DNA of 64,000 nt, from the NCBI GenBank assembly GCA_031277805.1, contig JAITLR010000017.1, forward strand, positions 62,001 to 126,000, given 5' to 3'. Under the pieces are notes generated by a model that was given only the letters and a program-made list of their open reading frames with translations, was not told where the DNA came from and made no database searches. A program made the translations under genes and the position numbers. This document shows, piece after piece, positions 26,426-35,756 of the stretch. The DNA is from Comamonas sp. (GTDB lineage: Bacteria; Pseudomonadota; Gammaproteobacteria; Burkholderiales; Burkholderiaceae_C). Within the stretch, counting starts at the first letter, position 1. Each line of letters begins with the position of its first letter.

Positions 26426-27646
26426 TTATTTGACGAACTGGTTGAGCTGGATGATGGGCATGAGCACGGCCAGCACGATGAGCATGACGATCAGGCCCAT
26501 GGCCACGATCAGCAGGGGCTCCAGGATGGTGGCCATATGCATGGCGCGGCGCTGCACCTCGGTGGAGAGCTGGGTGGCGGCGCGCTGCAGCATCAGCGGC
26601 AGCTGGCCGGTCTGTTCACCCAGACGCGCAAACATGGCAACCAGGCCCGGAAAGCGCTTTTTCTGCGCCAGGGCCGAAGCCAGCGGCGCACCTTCGCGCA
26701 CCAGCACCAGTGCATCCATGGCATCGGCGCGCATGGCGCGATTGTTCAGGGTTTCGGCGGCAGCCTGCAAGGCCTTGAGAATGGGTACGCCAGCTCCGGC
26801 CAGCATGGCCAGCGTGCCGGCAAAGCGGGCCGCGTTATAGCTGCGCGACAGACGGCCCACCAGCGGCAGATGCAGCCACTGGGCGTCGAAGCGTTCGCGA
26901 AAGGACTCGTTCTTCAGTGCCATGCGAAAGCCTATGCCACCTGCGATCAGCAGACCCAGCATGAGCCAGCCATAGCTGCGCACAAAGTCGCTGACGGCCA
27001 GCATGATGACGGTGAGTATGGGCAGCGCGCGCTTGGTGCCTGCAAACACGCTGGCCACCTGCGGCACGACATAGCTGACCAGAAAGATGACGATGACAAT
27101 GGCCACCAGCGTCACGATGGCGGGGTAGAGCGAAGCCCCTATCAGCTTGGACTGCAGGGCCTGGCGTGCTTCCAGGTCGTTGGCCAGATTGTCCAGCACC
27201 GGACCCAGGCTGCCGCTGGACTCACCAGCGCCGATGACGGCGCAGAAGATGTCGGAGAACTCGCGCGGGTGCTGCTCCAGCGCGCGGGCAAAGCTGGAAC
27301 CTGCGTTCACCTCGGCACGCAGCGCGGCCAGCAGCTGATGCTGGCGGGCGTCTTCGGCTTCTTCCGCCAGGGCAGACAGGGCGCGCTCGATCGGCAGGCC
27401 TGAATTGACCAGCCCCGAGAGCTGTCGCGTCCACACCGCAAGACTGGTGGAGTTGAAGACCGGACGTGTGAACCAATCGGTTGTCCCGCCGCGCTTGCCC
27501 TGGCCCGCAGAGACGGGCTCGACCTGCAGCGGCACCAGCGCCTGGTTGCGCAACTGGCTGCGGGCAGCGCGGACGTTGTCGGCTTCCAGGGTTCCCTTGC
27601 GGGTCTGGCCCTGGGCATCCAGGGCTTCAAAGGTAAATGCGGGCAT
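26426..27646 (-). CDS. gspF: type II secretion inner-membrane platform protein GspF
   Basis: Polytopic inner-membrane protein of 406 aa that forms the platform linking the GspE ATPase to the pseudopilus. It starts MPAFTFEALDAQGQ, the family-typical opening. Two homologous cytoplasmic domains (about 70-170 and 275-375; FARALEQHPREFSDIFCAVI in the first, LVREGAPLASALAQ in the second) alternate with three membrane helices, the last being LLIVAMGLIVMLIVLAVLMP. The gene is on the same strand as gspE but about 6.7 kb away from it, so the usual gspD-E-F run is interrupted. A longer in-frame extension upstream is not conserved. Confidence 0.93.
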   Translation of the reverse strand: MPAFTFEALDAQGQTRKGTLEADNVRAARSQLRNQALVPLQVEPVSAGQGKRGGTTDWFTRPVFNSTSLAVWTRQLSGLVNSGLPIERALSALAEEAEDARQHQLLAALRAEVNAGSSFARALEQHPREFSDIFCAVIGAGESSGSLGPVLDNLANDLEARQALQSKLIGASLYPAIVTLVAIVIVIFLVSYVVPQVASVFAGTKRALPILTVIMLAVSDFVRSYGWLMLGLLIAGGIGFRMALKNESFRERFDAQWLHLPLVGRLSRSYNAARFAGTLAMLAGAGVPILKALQAAAETLNNRAMRADAMDALVLVREGAPLASALAQKKRFPGLVAMFARLGEQTGQLPLMLQRAATQLSTEVQRRAMHMATILEPLLIVAMGLIVMLIVLAVLMPIIQLNQFVK

Positions 27647-27895
27647 GCGCGAGTCGGGGCTGTGTGACGGTTTAGCGCAGATGGTAGCGAGTATTGATGA
27701 CGGCTTGCGCAAAAGCAGGCTCAGGCAAGGCGTGGGTGCGATGGAAATGCACTTGGCGCCTCTTTGTTGGCTTGGGTTGTGCTGATGTCGGATTGAGGCG
27801 AATCCGGTGCGTCTTGCGCCAGCGCATGACGTCAGGCAGCGTGAACGGCACAATGCATCGCAAGTCTTTTCCCATCCACAGATTGCGAGGTCGAC

Positions 27896-28645
27896 ATGCT
27901 CAAGGACAAGGTTGCATTGGTCACAGGAGCGGCTTCAGGCATAGGCCGTGCGGTGGCCCTGGTCTGGGCGCGCGAGGGTGCCCGGGTCGTGGTTTCGGAC
28001 ATCAACGAGGAGCAAGGTCAGGAAACCGCCGAGCTGGTGCGCGAACTGGGCGCCGAAGCCCTGTTTGTGCGCGCCGATGCGGGCAAGGCTGCTGACCACG
28101 AAGAGCTGGTGGCGCAGACGCTGCGCAACTTCGGCCATCTGGATGTGGCCTGCAACAACGCCGGTATTGGCGGTGCGAGTGCACCCACGGCAGACTATGC
28201 GCTCGATGCCTGGGACGATGTGCTGCGCATCAATCTGTCGGGCGTGTTCTACGGCTGCAAATACCAGATTGCGGCCATGCAACAGAATGGTGGCGGCTCC
28301 ATCATCAATATGGCCTCCATATTGGGCGCCGTGGGCTTTGCCAATTCCGTGGCGTATACATCGGCCAAGCACGGCGTGCTGGGGCTGACCAAGGCGGCGG
28401 CGCTGGAATACGCGGCCAGGGGCATCCGCGTCAATGCCGTGGGGCCGGCATTTATCCACACACCCATGATCAGCGGGCTGGAGCAGGATACCGCCACCCA
28501 CGCAGCGCTGGTGGCGGCCCATCCCATGGGGCGGCTGGGTCAGCCCGAGGAAATCGCCGAGCTGGTGGCCTGGCTGGCCAGTGACCGCGCCTCGTTTGTG
28601 ACGGGCGCTTATTACCCGGTGGACGGCGGCTATCTGGCGCGTTGA
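27896..28645 (+). CDS. short-chain dehydrogenase/reductase
   Basis: NAD(P)-dependent oxidoreductase of 249 aa with the classical SDR motifs: cofactor glycine motif TGAASGIG at 10-17, NNAG near 88, catalytic Ser in INMASILG near 141, and YTSAK (Tyr and Lys) near 156-160. An aspartate at the end of beta-2 (VVVSDINEE) favours NAD over NADP. The C-terminus VTGAYYPVDGGYLAR is typical. GAGG precedes the start. The substrate is unknown. Confidence 0.88.
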   Translation: MLKDKVALVTGAASGIGRAVALVWAREGARVVVSDINEEQGQETAELVRELGAEALFVRADAGKAADHEELVAQTLRNFGHLDVACNNAGIGGASAPTADYALDAWDDVLRINLSGVFYGCKYQIAAMQQNGGGSIINMASILGAVGFANSVAYTSAKHGVLGLTKAAALEYAARGIRVNAVGPAFIHTPMISGLEQDTATHAALVAAHPMGRLGQPEEIAELVAWLASDRASFVTGAYYPVDGGYLAR

Positions 28646-28660
28646 GGGGTTTGCCGCAGT

Positions 28661-28717
28661 TAGCTATAGATTTTGATGGCCCTGCGCTTGACTGGTAAGC
28701 GCTACCGGCCAAAAACC
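28661..28717. repeat. short palindromic repeat between convergent genes
   Basis: TAGCTATAGATTTTGATGGC ... GCGCTTGACTGGTAAGCGCTACCGGCC is a copy of the dispersed AGCGCT/AGCTAT family. It fills the gap between the SDR and GST genes and may serve as a bidirectional transcription stop. Confidence 0.5.
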
Positions 28718-28718
28718 T

Positions 28719-29375
28719 TTAAACAACTGGCGCCGTGGCGGCGGCTTGCATATCGCCGTCGATCTCGTCGGCGCGCACCGAGGCAGCACGCTGCAGCAGT
28801 GGCGTGGCATAGGCCTCGAACTCGGGCCGCCTGGGCAGACTGCCATCCATCATGCTCCAGCCGATATAGCTGGCCAGATACAGATCGGCGGCCGTGAAGT
28901 GGTCGCCGCAGACATAGCGCTTGCCCGCCACCGCATGCAGCAGCGTGTTCAGCACATCGTCAAAGCGGCCAAAGCCCGCGCTTATGGCCTGCTGATGGGT
29001 TTGAACTGCCAGCCAGCCTTCGTTGCGGGCGGTGGTGACGGCCTCCACCGGCCCGGCGACAAAGAACAGCCAGCGCAGGTAGCTGGCGCGCTCGGGACTG
29101 CCCATGGCCGGTGCCAGTTGTTTCTCGGGGAAAAGCTCGGCCAGATAGGCGAGGATGGCCCCGGTCTCTGTGACCACGGCATCGCCATGCTGCAGCGCCG
29201 GAACCTTGCCCATGGGGTTGAGTGCCAGATACTCGGGCGACTTCATCTCGGGGCCGAATTCCAGATTCACGGTTTCATAGTCGGCGCCGCATTCCTCCAG
29301 CATCCAGCGCACCATGCGGGCGCGTGATCTGGGGTTGCTGAAAAAGCGCAGCTTGGGCTGGTGGGATGTGGACAT
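28719..29375 (-). CDS. glutathione S-transferase family protein
   Basis: Cytosolic 218-aa protein with an N-terminal thioredoxin-like domain (LRFFSNPRSRARMVRWMLEE, then NPMGKVPALQHGD and the glutathione-gamma-Glu contact ETGAILAYLAE) and an all-helical C-terminal domain (FTAADLYLASYIGW). The catalytic position near residue 13-17 holds Ser/Asn rather than Tyr, as in beta/theta-like bacterial GSTs. AGGAGA precedes the start MSTSHQPK. A divergent WYL regulator lies upstream on the same strand, 111 bases away. The substrate is unknown. Confidence 0.87.
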   Translation of the reverse strand: MSTSHQPKLRFFSNPRSRARMVRWMLEECGADYETVNLEFGPEMKSPEYLALNPMGKVPALQHGDAVVTETGAILAYLAELFPEKQLAPAMGSPERASYLRWLFFVAGPVEAVTTARNEGWLAVQTHQQAISAGFGRFDDVLNTLLHAVAGKRYVCGDHFTAADLYLASYIGWSMMDGSLPRRPEFEAYATPLLQRAASVRADEIDGDMQAAATAPVV

Positions 29376-29486
29376 TGCGGTTCTCCTTGGCGGGCGGTTG
29401 TGACATGGCAAAAACGCCATGCAGCCAATGTAGGAGCAGAGGCTGACAGTTTTTGTCAGCAGCAGGAACCCAGACCGGAATGAGGC

Positions 29487-30173
29487 TCAGATCGAATAGC
29501 CGGTTTGCTCCAGCCAGCGCTGTATCAGCGTCTGACGCCGCTCTGGGTAACGCTGGCCCATGTCCTGCATGGCATGGACGCGGTCGGCTCTGAAATGACG
29601 AAAGTCCTGGCGCAGTTCGCACCAGGCAGAGACCACGCGGACACGCTCGAAATAGGCCATGGCAAAGGGCCAGACCTGGCGCTCGGTCAGCGTGCCATGC
29701 TGGTCTTTGTAGTGCAGCACCACGATATGCTCGGCCCGGATGGCCCGGCGCAGAGCCGCCTGCCAGGTTTCGGGCTGGGGCGACTGCTGCATGTTGGGCA
29801 CCAGCAGGCCGCTGGTATCGACGGCAATGCGCAGGTCCAGCGGCAGCGCGCTGCGTATGCGGTCCATGGCGGCATTGGCGGCCTGGGCCAGTTGCGGATC
29901 GGCTTGCAGGCTGGCCCAGCCGGCGCCCAGCAGCAGGGCTTCCAGCTCATCGGCATTGAACATCAGTGGCGGCAGCAAAAAGCCGGGCCGCATCTCGAAG
30001 CCCAGGCCCGGGTCACCCACAATGTCCGCCCCCTGGCCGCGCAAGGTGGCAATGTCGCGGTAGATGGTGCGCAGGCTCACGTCCAGCGTTTGGGCCAGTT
30101 GCGGCCCGGTCTGCGGCAGACGTGCGCGGCGCAGGGCATCCAGCAGTTGCAACAGGCGGGCGGAACGGCTCAT
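29487..30173 (-). CDS. YafY-type HTH/WYL-domain transcriptional regulator
   Basis: A 228-aa regulator with an N-terminal HTH_11 winged helix (SRSARLLQLLDALRRAR, then LAQTLDVSLRTIYRDIATLR) and a C-terminal WYL domain (VVLHYKDQHGTLTERQVWPF and FRADRVHAMQD) that binds a small ligand or nucleotide. The start MSRSARLL fits the family. The 36-residue upstream extension is not conserved. It lies 5' of the GST gene on the same strand and may control it (inference). Confidence 0.88.
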   Translation of the reverse strand: MSRSARLLQLLDALRRARLPQTGPQLAQTLDVSLRTIYRDIATLRGQGADIVGDPGLGFEMRPGFLLPPLMFNADELEALLLGAGWASLQADPQLAQAANAAMDRIRSALPLDLRIAVDTSGLLVPNMQQSPQPETWQAALRRAIRAEHIVVLHYKDQHGTLTERQVWPFAMAYFERVRVVSAWCELRQDFRHFRADRVHAMQDMGQRYPERRQTLIQRWLEQTGYSI

Positions 30174-30457
30174 GGTGTGGGCTTTCTTGGCTATCGATGG
30201 TTTGTGGAACTGTAGTAGTTCAGGGCTGAGATGGTCTGCAAGAAGCATCTCTGGGGGCACCCTGTCCGGAGAGCGGATCACTTTGTGGAGTGGGCGCCGA
30301 GCATCAGCCTGCGAAGGCCGCAGAGTAGGGGGAAGTATGAAGGCGTCAGAAGAGCCATTGGGAATTTACCCCGGGTCTGAAAATTTTGTAACACCTAAGA
30401 TGGTTTGTTGAATGGCACGGTCGTGCTATTCCTCAAAACGACAACGGAGACAATTTC

Positions 30458-32884
30458 ATGCCAATGCATCGAGTTGGGTACACACGGTACCTCGCCTTTT
30501 CTTCAATTGCAGCCGCCGCAGCCTTGTTGGCAAGCTGCGGCGGCTCGGATTCACCTGTTAAGCCGCCAGAGAGCAAGTTCAGCGCGGAGGTCCGACGCAC
30601 CACAATGGGTGTTCCGCATATCAAGGCCAAGGACTGGGGGTCCCTGGGTTATGGCGTCGGCTATACGCAGGCGCAGGACAATCTGTGCACCATCGCCGAC
30701 TCGATGCTGACCTACCGTGGCGAGCGTTCCCGCCATTTCGGCGGCGATGCGCTGGCGGTCTACAACAGCACCATTGCGCAGCCGCGCAACATCGACTCCG
30801 ACTTCTATTTCCGGCAGGTGATCTCCGACGAGAACATCGCCGCCATGGAGGCCGCGCAGCCCGAAAAGCTGATCAGGATGGTGGAGGGCTTTGCTGCCGG
30901 CTACAACCGCTATGTGAAGGAGGTGAAGTCGGGCCAGTCCAAGGGCAATGCCGCCTGCGGTGCACAGGACTGGGTGCAGCCCATCACGGCTGACGATATT
31001 TGGCGCCGTGCCTATGCAGCCGGGCTGGCGGGCGGATATGCCAATTTCGTGGCGGCGATTGCCAATGCCCAGCCGCCGGTGACAAAGACGGCGAGCGCCA
31101 AGCCGGCCACCGTGCAATTGGCTGCCATGAAGGTGCCTGAACTGCAGGTCGGCGGTAAGGCCGGCATCGGCAGCAACGTATATGGCTTTGGTACTACCGG
31201 CACGGCCGGAGACAGTCCGCTGCTGTTCGGCAACCCGCACTGGTACTGGAAGGGGCCTGATCGCTTCTATCAGATGCAGCTCACCATCGACGGCGAGGTG
31301 GATGTGAGCGGCGCGGCCTTCCTGGGCCTGCCCATCGTGCAGATCGGCTTCAACAACAACGTGGCCTGGAGCCACACGGTGTCCACCGCACGGCGCTTCG
31401 GTTTCTTCGTGCTGGGCCTGGACCCAAAGGATCCTACGCGCTACATGATGGACGGCCAATCCGTGCCGATGACCGCAAAGGAGGTCACCATCGGCGTGCG
31501 CAATGCCAATGGCGGTGTGGATCAGGTCACGCGCACGATGTACCAGTCCGAGCATGGCCCCATCGTCAATCTTGCAAGTCTCAATCCGGCCATGGGCTGG
31601 ACTTCGCAGAGCGCTGTCGCCATTCGCGACATCAATGCCGGCAACTACCGCACGCTGCGTACATGGATGCGCTGGAACCAGGCCAAGTCGCTGGACGAGT
31701 TCACCCAGATCCAGCGTGAAGAAGCGGCAATTCCCTGGGTCAATACGGTCGCTGTGGGCAGGGACAGCAAGCAGGCCTGGTATGCCGATCTGGGCGCGGT
31801 GCCGAATGCACCGGATGCGCTGCTCAAAACCTGCACGACGCCGTTCAGCGCCGCCGCAGCTGTGGCGCTGCCGCGCGTGCCGGTCTTGAGCGGTGCGAGC
31901 GCGGCCTGCAAGTGGGTGACCGATACCGACTCGGTGCAGGCCGGGGCCATCGGCGTGAGCCGCATGCCGACGCTGATGCGTGACGATTATGTGGGCAATA
32001 TGAACGACAGCTACTGGCTGAGCAATGTGAATCAGCCGCTGACGGGCTTCCCGGCGATCTTCGGGCCGGCGGGCACGCAGTCGCAATCGTTGCGCACCCG
32101 GCTCGGCCATACCATGGCCGTGCAACGCCTGGCAGGCTCCGACGGCTATGCAGGGAAATCTGCCACCAGCGAGATCGTGCGCCAGATGGTGCTGGATAGC
32201 CGGGTGCAGTCGGCGCAGTTCAAGGACCAGATCCTGGCGCTGGTTTGCGGAGCCAGCGTCAGTGGGGATCGTGCTCCGGCCTGTTCGGCACTGGCCGCAT
32301 GGGATGGCAAGGGCTCGAAGACCTCGACCGGCTCGCATGTGTGGGATGAGTTCTGGTCAAACCTGACCGCGCTGTCCGTGCCCGAGTCCACGCTCTACAA
32401 GGTTCAGTTCAACCCGGCAGACCCGCTCAATACGCCGCGGGATATCAACTCCGCAGCGGCGGCGCAGATCGGCAAGGCATTCGATGCCGCGGTCGCCACG
32501 GTCAAGGCCAGCGGCATTGCGTTTGACGCACCGCGCGGCAGCGTGCTGTACGTGACGCGCGGTGCCCAGCGCCTGCCGCTGTTTGGCGGTTGCAGTGCGG
32601 TGGGCTACTTCACCGTCGATTGCTCGCAGGCGGCTCTGAACCAGGCAGGCTACGCAATGGACAACCAGCCGCACGGCAACTCGTACATGCAGGTCGTCTC
32701 CTTTCCGAAGGGCGGAGTCGATGCCTACACTTTCCTGACTTTCTCTCTGTCCGACGACCCTGCGTCGCCGCACTACGGTGACTACACCCAGGCCTACAGC
32801 GCACAGCAGTGGCTGAAGGTGCCGTTCACTGAAGCCGAGATCGCCGCCAACCCGGAATTGGTGAAGATGCAACTGTCCGAATGA
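30458..32884 (+). CDS. penicillin acylase-family lipoprotein (Ntn hydrolase)
   Basis: Precursor of 808 aa in the penicillin acylase / PvdQ / aculeacin acylase family, which cleaves amide bonds of acyl side chains. Residues 1-26 form a lipoprotein signal with lipobox LLASC, so Cys27 would be lipidated. The alpha part (about 40-235) includes GYGVGYTQAQDNL. Autocleavage before Ser239 in GIGSNVYGFG would free the catalytic N-terminal serine of the beta chain. NPHWYW and FNNNVAWSHT supply the usual oxyanion and binding residues. Possible substrates are acyl-homoserine lactones or lipopeptides; none can be fixed from sequence. CGGAGACA is the ribosome-binding site. Confidence 0.85.
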   Translation: MPMHRVGYTRYLAFSSIAAAAALLASCGGSDSPVKPPESKFSAEVRRTTMGVPHIKAKDWGSLGYGVGYTQAQDNLCTIADSMLTYRGERSRHFGGDALAVYNSTIAQPRNIDSDFYFRQVISDENIAAMEAAQPEKLIRMVEGFAAGYNRYVKEVKSGQSKGNAACGAQDWVQPITADDIWRRAYAAGLAGGYANFVAAIANAQPPVTKTASAKPATVQLAAMKVPELQVGGKAGIGSNVYGFGTTGTAGDSPLLFGNPHWYWKGPDRFYQMQLTIDGEVDVSGAAFLGLPIVQIGFNNNVAWSHTVSTARRFGFFVLGLDPKDPTRYMMDGQSVPMTAKEVTIGVRNANGGVDQVTRTMYQSEHGPIVNLASLNPAMGWTSQSAVAIRDINAGNYRTLRTWMRWNQAKSLDEFTQIQREEAAIPWVNTVAVGRDSKQAWYADLGAVPNAPDALLKTCTTPFSAAAAVALPRVPVLSGASAACKWVTDTDSVQAGAIGVSRMPTLMRDDYVGNMNDSYWLSNVNQPLTGFPAIFGPAGTQSQSLRTRLGHTMAVQRLAGSDGYAGKSATSEIVRQMVLDSRVQSAQFKDQILALVCGASVSGDRAPACSALAAWDGKGSKTSTGSHVWDEFWSNLTALSVPESTLYKVQFNPADPLNTPRDINSAAAAQIGKAFDAAVATVKASGIAFDAPRGSVLYVTRGAQRLPLFGGCSAVGYFTVDCSQAALNQAGYAMDNQPHGNSYMQVVSFPKGGVDAYTFLTFSLSDDPASPHYGDYTQAYSAQQWLKVPFTEAEIAANPELVKMQLSE

Positions 32885-32934
32885 GCTGCATGACGGTGTG
32901 CAGGTGAGCGCCTGCCACCTCGTGTCTGAGGAAG

Positions 32935-32964
32935 AATCGCCCCGTGCCTTGTGCCGGGGCGATT
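32935..32964. terminator. hairpin between convergent acylase and LLM genes
   Basis: Perfect ten-base stem AATCGCCCCG / CGGGGCGATT with a ten-base loop, but no strong T-run on either side. It is a possible weak or Rho-assisted stop. Confidence 0.5.
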
Positions 32965-32974
32965 GCCTTGGGCT

Positions 32975-33973
32975 TTACCGGAACGCGCCGGCCGTGATTT
33001 CCAGGCTGCGCAGGCGTAAATCGGCGTCAAACACATCGCTGACCATCATGAACTCGTCGGCCTGGGTTTCATTGGCCAGCTTTTGCAGGCCCTGGCGCAC
33101 GGTGTCAGGTCCGCCAACGACACCCACGGCCAGGAAGTCGCCGATGGCCGACTGGGCACGCGGGTCCAGCTGTTCCCAGAAGTTTTCCACAGGTGGCATG
33201 AGGCGGCTGCGGTTGCCCGTCAGAATGCCCAGCACGCGTTGGTAGGTGCTGCTGGCCAGGAACTGCGCTTCTTCGTCGCTGGGCGCAGCAATCACGGGCA
33301 CGCCGACGATGGCATAGGGCTTGGCCAGTGTGGCACTGGGCTTGAACGTCTGGCGATAGATGGCCAGAGCCTGGTGCAGCATGCGTGGCGCAAAGTGCGA
33401 GGCAAAGGCATAGGGCAGGCCCAGGTGCGCGGCCAGCTGGGCCGAAAACAGGCTGGAGCCCAGCAGCCAGATGGGCACATGGGTGCCCGCACCAGGCATG
33501 GCAACGATGCGCGCACCATCCTGGTCGTCGCCCAGCAGGCGCTGCAGCTCCTGCACATCGCGGGGAAAGTCTTCCTCGGTCTCCACGCGGTCGCGGCGCA
33601 GCGCGCGCATGGTGGGGCCGTCGGTGCCAGGCGCGCGGCCCAGGCCCAGGTCGATGCGGCCCGGATACAGCTCGGCCAGCGTGCCGAAGGCCTCGGCCAC
33701 GACCAGCGGTGCATGGTTGGGCAGCATGATGCCGCCCGAGCCCACGCGAATCTTTTGCGTGGCGCCTGCGATATGGCCGATCAGCACGGCCGTGGCCGAG
33801 CTGGCGATGCCGGGCATATTGTGGTGCTCGGCCAGCCAGTAGCGCTCGAAGCCCAGTTTCTCAGCCTGCTGGGCCGTGCGCACGGCGATCTGCAGCGCGT
33901 CAGCCACGGTGCCGCCTTCGCGCACGGCGACCAGGTCCAGCATGGACAGCTTGACGGTATTCAGGGATTTCAT
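32975..33973 (-). CDS. LLM-class flavin-dependent oxidoreductase
   Basis: Cytosolic FMN-dependent monooxygenase-like protein of 332 aa in the bacterial luciferase family, YhbW-like subgroup. Motifs are [18 protein letters not shown] near residues 41-58, [16 protein letters not shown] near 76-91, and [14 protein letters not shown] near 108-121. The start [10 protein letters not shown] is family-typical, with AAAGG a few bases upstream. The substrate is unknown. It is separated by a 46-base gap from a small membrane-protein gene on the same strand. Confidence 0.88.
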   Translation of the reverse strand: MKSLNTVKLSMLDLVAVREGGTVADALQIAVRTAQQAEKLGFERYWLAEHHNMPGIASSATAVLIGHIAGATQKIRVGSGGIMLPNHAPLVVAEAFGTLAELYPGRIDLGLGRAPGTDGPTMRALRRDRVETEEDFPRDVQELQRLLGDDQDGARIVAMPGAGTHVPIWLLGSSLFSAQLAAHLGLPYAFASHFAPRMLHQALAIYRQTFKPSATLAKPYAIVGVPVIAAPSDEEAQFLASSTYQRVLGILTGNRSRLMPPVENFWEQLDPRAQSAIGDFLAVGVVGGPDTVRQGLQKLANETQADEFMMVSDVFDADLRLRSLEITAGAFR

Positions 33974-34019
33974 AACAGCCTTTATGCTTCGGAATGGATA
34001 GCTGGCAGCGCTTGATGGA

Positions 34020-34304
34020 TCAGCGTTTCGTGCCGATTTCTCTGCCAAAGATGATGCCGACCAGTACGCCCCAGACCAGCAGCACGCCGGCGATGGCGTA
34101 ATAGGCGCTGCCGACCTGCATGGCAAAGACCGAGCCAAGCAGGGCCACGAGTGCGGCTATGCGGATCACGCGGCGCAACTGCTCAATCGGCAGGCGTTTG
34201 CGGATGCCGACCAGCGCGGCAAGACTGACGACGGCCAGCGCGATCAGCAGCAGAAAAAGATCGCCGCCATAGGGCTGGGCGAAGGAGCGAAGGTTTTCAA
34301 GCAT
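34020..34304 (-). CDS. small membrane protein of unknown function
   Basis: A 94-aa protein with three hydrophobic segments ([54 protein letters not shown]) and a basic cytoplasmic loop [12 protein letters not shown] do not recognise the family. It lies between gspE and the LLM oxidoreductase on the same strand and could be read from either transcript. There is no sign that it belongs to the secretion machine. Confidence 0.65.
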   Translation of the reverse strand: MLENLRSFAQPYGGDLFLLLIALAVVSLAALVGIRKRLPIEQLRRVIRIAALVALLGSVFAMQVGSAYYAIAGVLLVWGVLVGIIFGREIGTKR

Positions 34305-34381
34305 GGATTCATTGTGGCAAAGCGAAAAGAGCTTTGCGCACAGAGGCCATGCCCGCAGCAGCGCTGATGCGCCGGCTGGAA

Positions 34382-35743
34382 TCAGTCGCGAGTTACGCGC
34401 ATGACTTCTTCGGCGGTGGTGATGCCTTCGCGCACCAGACGCTCGCCATCCTCGCGCATCAGCTGCATGCCGCTGGCTTGCGCGGTGTCACGGATCTCGG
34501 CCTCGCTGGCGCCACGGTGAATCTGGGCGCGTATGGTGTCGTCCACCACCAGCATTTCAAAAATACCCGTACGGCCCTTGTAGCCGCTGGGCTCGCTGCT
34601 ATCGATCTTTCTGACCAGACGCTGGGCCAGCACGCCCAGCAGCGAGGACGACAGCAGAAAGGGCTCAACCCCCATGTCGATCAGGCGGGTGACGGCGCTG
34701 GGCGCGTCATTGGTGTGCAGCGTGGCCAGCACCAGGTGACCGGTGAGAGAGGCCTGAATGGCGATCTGCGCGGTTTCGAAGTCGCGGATTTCGCCGATCA
34801 TGATCACGTCCGGGTCCTGGCGCAGGATGGCGCGCAAGGCCTTGGCAAACGTCAGATCGATCTTGCTGTTGACCTGGGTCTGGCCCACGCCGGCCAGCTC
34901 ATATTCGATGGGGTCTTCCACCGTCATGATGTTGTTGTGGCTGGCGTCCATGCGCTGCAGCGCAGCGTACAGCGTGGTGGTCTTGCCCGAGCCCGTGGGG
35001 CCGGTCACCAGCACGATGCCGTGCGGCTGCGCGGTCAGGTGCGTGAAGCGCTGCAATGTCTGGCCGCCCATGCCCACGGCTTCGAGGCTGAGCTTGCTCT
35101 CGCTCTTGTCCAGCAGACGCAGCACGGCGCGCTCGCCATGGGCGCTGGGCAGGGTGGAAACACGCACGTCAATGGCGCGTGTGCCCAGGCGCAGGCTGAT
35201 GCGGCCGTCCTGCGGCAGGCGCTTTTCGGCAATGTCCAGGTCGGCCATGATCTTCAGGCGCGAGATCAGGGCCGCATGCAGGGCGCGGTTGGGCTGCACG
35301 ACCTCGCGCAGATCGCCGTCCACGCGAAAGCGCACGCTGGAGTGGCGCTCGTAGGGCTCGATATGAATGTCCGATGCGCCGTCGCGCGCGGCCTGCGTGA
35401 GCAGGGCGTTGAGCATGCGGATGATGGGCGCGTCGTCAGCGGTTTCCAGCAGGTCCTCCACAGCGGGCAGATCCTGCATCATGCGTGCCAGATCGGCATC
35501 GGACTCGACCTCGCTGACCACCATGGCGGCGCTGGAGTCGCTTTGTGCGTAGGCCGCACTGATGCGGTGGGCCAGCGCAGCGGAGTCCAGCAACTGCCAG
35601 CGCTGCACGTCATGCTTGCGCTGCACTTCGGAAACAGCGGACCAATCGGGTTGCGGGCTGTGCCAGAGCACGGTTTCCTGGCCGTCATCCTCGATCAGCA
35701 ACTGGTTGCTGCGTGCAAAGGCATAGGGCAGTGGGTAGCGCAT
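34382..35743 (-). CDS. gspE: type II secretion ATPase GspE lacking the zinc tetracysteine region
   Basis: Cytoplasmic hexameric ATPase of 453 aa that powers pseudopilus assembly. Walker A is GPTGSGKTT (248-256), the Asp box lies near 275-280 (TVEDPIE), Walker B is in [12 protein letters not shown] (310-321) and the His box is ATLHTND (340-346). The usual GspE carries a CxxC...CxxC zinc subdomain between LAQRLVR and [10 protein letters not shown]. Here only about six residues (KIDSSEPS) link them, at 378-387. The protein is accordingly some 45 residues shorter than typical. The catalytic core looks intact. It lies 13 bases after gspD, but gspF does not follow. Confidence 0.92.
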   Translation of the reverse strand: MRYPLPYAFARSNQLLIEDDGQETVLWHSPQPDWSAVSEVQRKHDVQRWQLLDSAALAHRISAAYAQSDSSAAMVVSEVESDADLARMMQDLPAVEDLLETADDAPIIRMLNALLTQAARDGASDIHIEPYERHSSVRFRVDGDLREVVQPNRALHAALISRLKIMADLDIAEKRLPQDGRISLRLGTRAIDVRVSTLPSAHGERAVLRLLDKSESKLSLEAVGMGGQTLQRFTHLTAQPHGIVLVTGPTGSGKTTTLYAALQRMDASHNNIMTVEDPIEYELAGVGQTQVNSKIDLTFAKALRAILRQDPDVIMIGEIRDFETAQIAIQASLTGHLVLATLHTNDAPSAVTRLIDMGVEPFLLSSSLLGVLAQRLVRKIDSSEPSGYKGRTGIFEMLVVDDTIRAQIHRGASEAEIRDTAQASGMQLMREDGERLVREGITTAEEVMRVTRD

Positions 35744-35756
35744 GCTGAGCCTTTGT

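Noticed and set aside
28719..30173. GST and WYL regulator as one certain operon
   Set aside because: They share a strand, but the 111-base gap leaves room for a separate promoter, so co-regulation is only suggested.
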